DNA of 14,882 bases. Source: Prototheca cutis. Its lineage: Eukaryota > Chlorophyta > Trebouxiophyceae > Chlorellales > Chlorellaceae. Below the pieces are notes generated by a model that saw only the letters and a program-made list of their open reading frames with translations, made no database searches and had not been told where the DNA came from. Below are positions 1 through 7,271 of this stretch, piece by piece; positions within the stretch are counted from its first letter, which is position 1, and every line of letters starts with the position of its first letter. The DNA lies in assembly GCA_002897115.2 (NCBI GenBank), contig BCIH01000015.1, positions 1 to 14,882 on the forward strand, read 5' to 3'. The translations under genes and the position numbers were made by a program.

Positions 1-1591
1 CCAATCAGCCCGATAATATCTAGCCCAAGCCACATCGTCGCTTGCGTTGGCGGCCGTCGTCCCATAAAGTACAGCAGCGAAAGCATCCTGCTGTCGGACA
101 CAGCCTCTCCGCCAGTCATCCATTGAGGCCACTGGTGAACATCGCACCCTAGTCATGACTGTCTCTCATCCTTCGCCATAGCTGATGCATCACGCCGCGG
201 TGGCCCGGCCCGGTGGCCCGCACCAGTGCCACGTGGGGTCCGCTATACGCGACCTGCGCGCCAGGGACCGTGACCGGTCGACTTGTCTCCCGGAACTGTG
301 CAGATATCGAGGGCACAAGGCATTGCCACGCATGTCAACAGGCCCATTGCAGACGCACTGCCACCAAATGACCAAGACAAGAACACAGGCAGGCCGGCCA
401 CCAACACATGCGGCCTCACCCGCTATGGCAGCCGGAGCTCGAGACGACTGGAGAAGGCCAGGACGACAGTAGCACGGTTGTCCTGTCCGGATGCACCTCC
501 CTCCGATGCGGCTGCTGTCAGCGCGATAAACTGGGCCTGGTACTCGGGAACGAGCGGGCGCACTGCCGGTGCACCCAGTCTCGACATGGTGTCAGAAAAG
601 GAGGTTGCTCATCATCAACTGCATTCGAAATGCGCGCGTTCAATCATCGACCCTGCACACAAATGGACATGGATGGGGAAGGTCTGAGTTTTAATGGAGA
701 TCTCAGAGCCCGCCCATGGGCACGCTTGGCCCCTGATGCTCAGAAGAGCTGCCACCATCCCCACTCAAACATCGGCCGCACTCCGTTGAGAGTCCTCTCA
801 TCCATCTATTACGACAATGTACACTTGAGATGGACTCACCAATCCTGGCTGAGGTGCGCGGCGCCGTGGATGCGGTGTTCACGGGCTTCATCAGGGCCAC
901 ACTTGCCCACATGAGTCGTCGCCAAGATCGTGCGGCCGGCAACGCATTTGAGCCTTGGGGTGCAGAGAAGAAGCCCCGCTATTTTCGATGATAAGTCAGT
1001 TCATTCTGGAATGCGTGGCGACCAACTCGCGACTCTGACGTTATTTACCGGAGCATCCATCTCCGGCACGAGGTGTACGGCGGCAACTCCTCAGATGATG
1101 TCTGGCATGTCACCCACGCCCAGCCACACCCCAGCGGGACCACCAGCATCCATCACCCCGCCTACCTCCCTTGAATGTTCACAGTCTTCTGGTCGTTCTG
1201 CTCGACTTCAAGGCCAGGGGAGCTGCCTGCATAGTCTCCCGGGCCTTTGACACCACCCTTCTGGGGGGGAGCGCGATGAATCTCTGCACAGAAGGACGAC
1301 GGCGGCGGCTCACATCACTCGCCTGTAGCACCACCAGGGCTCTGGCATCACGAATGATCAGACTGGCCGAAGCAAGCTGGCACTGCAGGGGTTGCCTCTC
1401 CCTTCCATTTCCAACACCTTCGCACCCACGCTGGCACCAGCAACCATACCCCAACCACATGCCTCCCAGAACGTGACCGCAATGGAGATATTGGCCCAGC
1501 ACAGCGGCACTGGGACCTCTGATGTTTGGACTATTCTGCTTTTCGTGCCCTTTGTGTGCCAACTCTGGATAATTAAATTGAACATGCATGG
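1..1591. other. Region without recognisable gene; 3' flank of the proline-rich protein gene
   Basis: Open frames up to about 170 codons exist on both strands, but none shows a recognisable domain, a signal peptide followed by a plausible splice site, or strongly biased codon use. Such open frames are expected in GC-rich DNA. The part next to 1592 is probably the 3' untranslated region of the minus-strand gene, although I found no TGTAA signal on that strand here. A short minus-strand stretch ending at a GTGAGT donor-like site near 834-839 was considered as an exon and left out for lack of support. Confidence 0.5.
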
Positions 1592-2891
1592 TCAGGGCAT
1601 GGGCGGGGGCCGGGGCGCAGGCGCGGGAATGCGGGGCAGAGCATACCAGTCGGAGAGCTGGTCGCCGGTAGACTGGAGGTAGGCCTGGACCTCCACGATT
1701 CCATAGTCGAGCAACAGATCCCTGATCGTTCCATCAATCTGCTGGTTGAACCCGTAGTGGTCTTTGTACACATTGCTCATGATGCTGTCCTGCTGGTAGA
1801 TGGTACCGTTGGCATATTTGAACCGTGTGTTTAGCATCATGGCCGCGTCGTTGGTCAAATTGATGTTCCAGTGCATCTTGAACACCCCGTCATTGTTGCT
1901 GCTGTTAGCAGTGCTGACACCCAAGATGTAGTAGTTGCCATAGATGATGGGCGTGGGCGAGGGAGAGGGCGGCGGGGGTGGGGATGCCGGCGGCGGCGGA
2001 GAGGGGGACGGTGGCGGGGGAGATGCCGGTGGTGGGGGAGATGCCGGCGGCGGAGAGGCTGTCAGTGGAGGACTGTGGGACGGCGGCGGGGGAGATGCCG
2101 GCGGCGGCGGAGGGGGCGGCTGGGGGATGGCGGGGGGGGAGATTCCAGTGGCGGCGGAGAGGGGGACGGTGGCGGGGGAGATGGTGGCGGTGGCGGAGAT
2201 GGTGGCGGCGGCGGAGATGGCGGCGGCGGGGGAGAGGGCGACGGCGGCGGAGATGGCGGCGGCGGGGGAGAGGGCGACGGCGGCGGAGAAGGTGGCGGTG
2301 GAGATGCCGGCGGTGGGGGACTGGGGGGCACAGACACTTCCTTGCAGTTCATGCCCGTGAAGTAGTACACGTCCTCCTCCTTGTCAACGCCCTGGAAGGC
2401 GATGAAAAGTGTGCTCTTGACCACCGTCGGCTCGACGCGGATGGTAAGGTCAATGGGGCCCTCCTTGTNGTAGTTGACAGTTGTCTGCCAAAAGACGGTG
2501 GCGGTAGTCGCCTGGAACGTGGCCTTGATGTAGTCCATGTTGGTCAACTGGTATTCGTTNGNAATGTAGTAGGCGCATGCGCTGTCGCTCTCACAATACC
2601 ACACACAGGTTGTGGGCGTCTTGATGTAGACATCGGAGCGCAACCGGCGAGCGTTGCTACCCACACCCCCAGCGCGCACATCCCGAGCATGACGGGCCTG
2701 CAGATGAAATGCATGGGAGCGGCGTCTGTCATCTATCACGTCCAGAATAAGTGCTTCTAGACCACCCGTAGCCTGCCACGAAACGCACGGCCTCACACAC
2801 TCCACGGTGTACGCACCTGGGCAGGGAATGCCAGGTTTACGACAGCGAGGATCACCAGAAACGCCGGAACAAGGGGCCTCATCATAGGCAT
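1592..2891 (-). CDS. Secreted proline-rich (extensin/pherophorin-like) cell-wall glycoprotein, two exons, with a frameshift
   Basis: Exon 1 (2891-2817) encodes 25 residues starting MPMMRPLVPAFLVILAVV, a clear signal peptide. A 119-nt intron (2816-2698, GTGCGT to CTGCAG, phase 0) separates it from exon 2 (2697-1592). Exon 2 encodes an N-terminal globular domain of about 120 residues with four cysteines (C-x3-C-x6-C near its start, one near its end). A serine-proline hinge (2328-1949) follows, then a C-terminal domain of about 100 residues rich in aromatic and Asn residues, ending at TGA 1592-1594. Reading is in one frame down to about 2140 and in another below it, so a base appears lost in the G8 run at 2132-2139. 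With one base added the protein is about 393 residues. The globular-hinge-globular layout is that of pherophorins and other volvocine hydroxyproline-rich glycoproteins, but I do not recognise the typical pherophorin cysteine motif, so the family name is an inference. Hinge prolines would be hydroxylated and glycosylated. The ATG at 2891 follows an A-rich context; ATGs at 2885 and 2882 are alternatives. Confidence 0.75.
1949..2328 (-). repeat. Serine-proline hinge coding repeat
   Basis: About 125 codons almost entirely Pro, Ser and Ala on the minus strand, in units such as SPPPP, SPSPPPP and ASPPPP. On the plus strand this reads as a G-rich, imperfect GGC/GGGGGA repeat. It forms the extended rod between the two globular domains of the surrounding gene. 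In HRGP families such motifs are substrates for prolyl hydroxylation and arabinosylation. The repeat is prone to sequencing and replication slippage, and it contains the frameshift at 2132-2139. Confidence 0.85.
2132..2139. other. G8 homopolymer at the reading-frame break of the proline-rich gene
   Basis: Upstream of this run (higher coordinates) the minus-strand gene reads proline-rich in one frame. Staying in that frame gives Arg-rich sequence and a stop at 2062. The neighbouring frame reads proline-rich from about 2138 down and continues into a well-formed C-terminal domain. Exon 2 is 1106 nt, one short of a multiple of three. One missing G in the run would restore continuity. A base-calling or assembly error is more likely than a true mutation, given the Ns nearby at 2469, 2570 and 2572. 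Confidence 0.7.
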
Positions 2892-4088
2892 TTTATATGT
2901 TTTCGAAGGTCGAGGAAGGATATGTGTATCTAATAGGTGGCCTCCTTCTTCTGACGTATTTCGCACTCTAAAATTCGGCTCGGTGCAAGGCGGCGCAACC
3001 TGGCGGCTGTCCGCCTTGTCGCGAGCAGGGCCTGCAGGTGTGCGACGATAATATTTCAAAAAACTAGGACTTCAAACCAAAATTAAAAGATGATGGTACG
3101 TGTACCGGGGCACCAAATATGGCCGACGCAACGCCGAGCGTGCATTCTCGTTGTGCTTGGCTTCGTCTGGAGCTCCTCCGCTGGCGGACAGGCGCCTCGC
3201 GGCCCGTCGGCCATGCCCAGTCAACTTTGAGATGGCGACTGTGGGTGGCCCGTGATCGCAACAGGTACGCGATGGGAATGGCCGCCCATTGCGCTCAATG
3301 AATATCGCAGGTTCATATTTTCGCTTGGAGGACCCTGTCTTGATGCTCTATGCACGCTTCTCGCATCACTTTTAGTGGCGTAGGCCTTGTATGGCCCGGC
3401 CATCCATCTCCTTCTCCGGAAAACACACATGTTGGTTCCCCATGGACCTTACAAGCGCCCCCAAAAGGACAGGCACGGTCATGCTCGCCCAGAACCATGT
3501 CCTCATTGAGCATGATTGCTCCCTGCAGTGTTGGGACCTCGGCAGCGACTGCTAGAGTCACGATGGCTGCGGCGGCATGATCCGACACGGCACCGTGCCA
3601 GCATCGCCATGGCCACTGTCACAGCATGAAAACGACGCTCATGCTACTGCCTCCTGATGATTGCATCGTCTCGTTCCATCGCTTTCATAGTCCAAAATTG
3701 TTTTGTGGACCACAGTTAAAATCGGGGTCCCCAGTGGCTTCGTTCGCAGAGTCGATGTGGAATCGTCCGGGCCCAATGCGCCGGACATTTGCGGGACGGG
3801 CTGGCTCTCCCAAGGATGCACCAGGAACAGCAACTTGGTAAGAGCACAGCAGCACAGTGAACCACCACGGTGAGACTGGCATGCAAGGATGGCCATGATA
3901 AATCGGCGAGGCCATGACGGGAGTTTGCAGGGTCAAAACGTTCAAGAGAGGAGGAGGATGTGCTGCAAAACGAGGAGGGTAGGGCTCTCGGAGCCCTATG
4001 CCATAATCAAAATCTCCAATATTTTCAAAACTGGGTGCCATCGCTCGGGAGGGCCATGGCTGCAGAAGAGGTGCCGGCCACCAGTGGC
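2892..4088. other. Intergenic: promoter side of the proline-rich gene and 3' region of the alcohol dehydrogenase gene
   Basis: Both flanking genes are on the minus strand. The lower part must hold the promoter of the 1592-2891 gene. The sequence directly before its ATG reads ATATAAA, but that is too close to the start codon to act as a conventional TATA box for it. The upper part probably is the alcohol dehydrogenase 3' untranslated region. A minus-strand open frame at 3313-3588 has an Ala-rich start and a small Cys cluster, but it begins with GTG, has an in-frame stop just upstream and matches nothing I know. Confidence 0.5.
3449..3453 (-). terminator. Possible TGTAA polyadenylation signal for the alcohol dehydrogenase gene
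   Basis: TTACA on the plus strand reads TGTAA on the minus strand, the usual chlorophyte polyadenylation signal. It is the first one downstream of the stop at 4089, about 635 nt away. A 3' untranslated region of that length is acceptable for green algae, but a five-base motif can occur by chance. Confidence 0.3.
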
Positions 4089-5827
4089 TCAGCCGGAGGC
4101 GGCGGCTCGGGCAGGGGAGCTGCCCTGCTCGTATGCGCGGCGGTAGAGCTCGATGATCTCTTCCTTGGTGGCCTGGCGCGGGTTGGTCAGGCTGCAGGCG
4201 TCCTGTAGAGCCTTATCGGCCAGCATCCCAAAATCCTCAGGCTTGGCACCTAGGGTCTCGATGTTTGCAGGGATGCCCACGTCGGCAGACAGCTCCCGCA
4301 TGGCCGCCAGCACAGCGGGGGCGGCCTCCTCCTTGGACAGCTTGCCCAGACCAAAGGCCTCGGCAATGTCGATGAAGCGCTCGGGCACAGCCTCCGCGTT
4401 AAACTCCTGCACCGCTGGCAGGAGCACGGCGTTGCAGACACCATGGGGCAAGTCGTAAATGGCCCCCAGCTGGTGCGCCATGGCGTGGACGTAGCCCACC
4501 GAGGCTGAGTTGAAGGCCATGCCCGCCAGGAACTGCGCGTAGGACATCATGTCGCGGGCCTGGGCGTTGCTGCCATCGTGCACCGCAGTGCGCAGGTAGG
4601 CGCTGATGAGCTTGATGGCATGCAGGCCACATGCGTCTGCGTTGGTGGGCGGAATTGGACGTGGTTGGGAACAGCATTCGTTGCCCGACCGCCATCTGGT
4701 ACGTGCACGAGCATGGACCACATTCCAAAAGGCCAGCAACCACTCCAGGCTCCCCCCCATGGCAGCAATGCACCCACACCCCCAAACACATACACACGCA
4801 CCTGTGACGGGGGTGCTGATGGTGGACACGTACGCTTCCACGGCGTGCGTCAGCGCGTCCATGCCTGTGGCCGCCGTCAGCGCTGCGGGCATCTTCACCA
4901 TCAGCGCAGGATCGTCGACGGCGATGGTGGGCGTGATGGCGCTGTCCACGATGACCATCTTGACGCGGCGGGAGGTGTCGGTGATGACACAGAACCGCGT
5001 CATCTCGGAGGCGGTGCCGGCCGTGGTGTTGACCGCGACCAGCGGCAGCAACGGCACTCGGCACTTGTCGATGCCCTCGTAATCATGGATGCGGCCGCCA
5101 TTCGTGGCCAAGATGGACATGGCCTTGGCACAGTCATGGGATGAGCCGCCGCCAAAGGAGAGCAGGAAATCACAGCCGTTCTCGCGCAGGGCCTTGAGCC
5201 CGTCCTCCACGTTCTGGTCGGTGGGGTTGGGCATGGCGCCGGCATAGAGGGCAGCGTCGATGCCGTTGGAGGCCAGCATGTCGGTCACGGCCTTGATCGC
5301 ACCAGACTTGACCATGCCCGCGTCCGTCACGATCAGAGCCTTCTTCAAGCCTAGTGACTTGACGATGCCGCCGGCCGTCTTCAGCGAACCGGGGCCGATC
5401 AGGGACTGGCGGGGCATGAAAAAGGAGTAGCCGCCCTCGAGAGGGGGGTTGTGGTAGTTCACGCCATGTGGACCCTCAGGAACGGGCAGCGCACCAGCAC
5501 GCTGCAGGAGAGCGTTTGGGGACGAGGAGACGGTGAACGGAAAGCAATCGTGGTCTCAGGAGCAGGCGCGTCGGCGGACATCATCCTCCAGGGAGTTCCG
5601 GAACTTCCGAGAGTTTCGAAAGAGGGTGGCGCCGTCGCGAACAGCTGGCCCACGTGCAAGCATCGTGACAGCAAAACCCCAGTACCCCCCAGGTTCACCA
5701 AGGCTGTGGTCGTCAAAGCGCGGATAGAGACGCTGTTCAGGGCAGCTGAGTTGTGCTCCACAGCGTTGACGAGGCGAGAGACCAGACCACGAGCACGGGA
5801 GGCCCGGCAGGCCAGGGTACGCAACAT
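4089..5827 (-). CDS. Iron-containing (group III) alcohol dehydrogenase, probably mitochondrial, three exons
   Basis: NAD-dependent Fe-ADH, interconverting alcohols and aldehydes. Model: exon 1 5827-5699, exon 2 5501-4802, exon 3 4636-4089, 458 residues. Introns are 197 nt (GTGAAC to CTGCAG, phase 0) and 165 nt (GTGCGT to CGCAG, phase 1). Exon 1 encodes a 43-residue presequence starting MLRTLACRASRARGLVSRLV, rich in Arg, Ser and Ala with almost no acidic residues, typical of mitochondrial import. The rest aligns along its length with bacterial YiaY/AdhB-type enzymes. It shows the nucleotide-binding GGGS at about 160-163, NTTAGTASEMTRFC at about 201-214, and the four metal ligands as D258 and H262 (TGMDALTHA), H327 (VHAMAHQLG) and H341 (LPHG). 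Splicing out the second intron restores the family motif TPVTDAC. That intron is stop-free and a multiple of three, so an intron-blind reading adds 55 false residues. An ATG at 5932 is in frame, but the presequence fits the ATG at 5827 better. The substrate is not predictable from sequence; the bacterial similarity suggests a fermentative role. Confidence 0.93.
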
Positions 5828-5942
5828 GGCGGACTGATCGACAGGCGAGCAATGGACAAAAAGCAAAGGTTTTGCCTTGGGCTGTGCAAGATCTGAGAGG
5901 AAAACGTGAAATAATGATGTTGGGCGAAGCATCGCCGCGCTT

Positions 5943-5948
5943 CTTATA
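5943..5948 (-). promoter_or_regulatory. Candidate TATA box of the alcohol dehydrogenase gene
   Basis: The minus strand reads GCTATAAGAA here, about 116 nt upstream of the chosen ATG at 5827. Transcription starting about 30 nt downstream would give a leader of roughly 85-90 nt, placing the in-frame ATG at 5932 at or upstream of the transcript start. This supports the choice of 5827. Confidence 0.4.
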
Positions 5949-7271
5949 GCCTGCCGGCGACCGCTTTAATCCCCGTCACTTTCCACGGCTGCAGCAGTTG
6001 TGACGAGAGCATCGTTCGTTCTGACACGGCAACGATACCGTGCAGACCAGCGTCCGAATCACTCTCTATCATCCACATCGACTTGTGTTCGACTCCCTGA
6101 TATGTTCAATAGCACATCTGGTGATCTTCCAAGGCAGACTCGAGGAGTCCCTTCCGACACCGCCACAGGCGTCAGGATCGCAAGGTGGAAGGCGCATCCC
6201 CCCCAGCCTGCGTGTCGGATGCCAGCTAGGACTTATATCTGCCCGTCCGACTCTCGTGGCCCCCATCGCATCAGGGCGGATGATCCTGGCGTACAAACAT
6301 TTTTTTTTTGTGGTTATGATCATCTGTTCGCGTGAAAATCTCGTGCACTATGGGGCTTGCACTGTGTGCTGTGCGTGCTTCCTACGAACGACGGAGTGGC
6401 AGAAAGGACTCCGAAGACAGGACAGCCCAGAGCTGGACGGGGGCTGCCGTATTGCAACTTTGATTAGCAGTGCATGCTTGTGAGGATAAGATGGGCAGTA
6501 GAAAAGACTGATTGGGGTCGTAGGTGTTCAAATCCGGGCATGCATGCCAGGATATCCCACACATGCTGGACTCATTCCGCAGGAGATACTGACAATGTTC
6601 ATGTGGTTGGCCGGGTGTAGGCTACAAGAAGGCAAAAATCCCGGGGTTAAGGCTTTGGATCTTTGCCACTCGTGAGACGTGTCAGAGTACTGCCTCAGAA
6701 AAAGTCGGAAGACATCGCCACAAGGAACTTCCCGTAGAGCTAAAAAAATGGCATGAACTCGCAAATCCTGACATGTGTTGCCTTTAGGCTTGTAAATGAT
6801 GGGAATACAGTCTGTGGAAGGCTGGTTTGGGTTTGCTAGGACGCACTGCACCTCAGGTTGTCCGGTCGGCATGTCCACAAAGTCCGCCCGAACTTGGGGC
6901 ATCCCAGGTGACAGAGCACAACGAAACCACTGCAGCGACAAATGCACGCACACAATCAATGTTCTAAAACGTTTACAATATTATATGCGCAGATGTACTG
7001 GACCAGCGAAACTGCGCTGGCCTCGCTTGGAGTCCATGTCGGGACGGTCCGCTTCCCCCGGTCGGTCGTCCGCGGCTCCCGCCCAACAGGAAGTGCCCAC
7101 ACAACTCGCAATACAGTCCAAATAAAGGCAGCAACACAAGACACCACAGTTTCCCAACAAGAAGAACACCCGTGTATGTTTCTATTCCTAACGAACGCGG
7201 GTTTGTGGAATTGACGCCTCCGGTGGCCTGCCACAGCACCTGGCACACTGGGTTGGATTCCGGCAGCCAAA
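5949..7271. other. Divergent intergenic region between the alcohol dehydrogenase and the mosaic glycoprotein genes
   Basis: About 1.3 kb that must carry the promoters of two genes transcribed away from each other. AT-richer stretches occur near 6300-6310 (T run), 6970-6990 (ATATTATATG) and 7119-7128 (AAATAAAGG); the last two could be TATA-like elements for the plus-strand gene. No gene is firmly supported. A minus-strand open frame (ATG at 6902, stop at 6528) is protein-like in its first half and is discussed as a finding. Confidence 0.4.

Noticed and set aside
834..942. Minus-strand stretch with ALMKPVNTAS-like translation ending at GTGAGT
   Set aside because: No acceptable acceptor or neighbouring exon, and no family recognised.
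1871..2365. Plus-strand Gly/Arg-rich open frames (about 140-260 codons)
   Set aside because: They are the antisense of the proline hinge of the minus-strand gene; GGC/CGG repeats read as Gly or Arg in other frames.
2892..2898. TATAAA directly before the ATG at 2891 as a TATA box
   Set aside because: Transcription would start inside the coding sequence and lose the signal peptide; it is more likely an A-rich start context.
3313..3588. 91-codon minus-strand frame with a CPFGGAC-type cluster
   Set aside because: Starts with GTG, an in-frame stop lies just upstream, there is no signal peptide or partner exon, and it lies in the probable 3' region of the alcohol dehydrogenase gene.
4547..5245. 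His/Arg-rich open frames overlapping the alcohol dehydrogenase gene
   Set aside because: Out-of-frame readings of its exons; the real frame carries all catalytic motifs.
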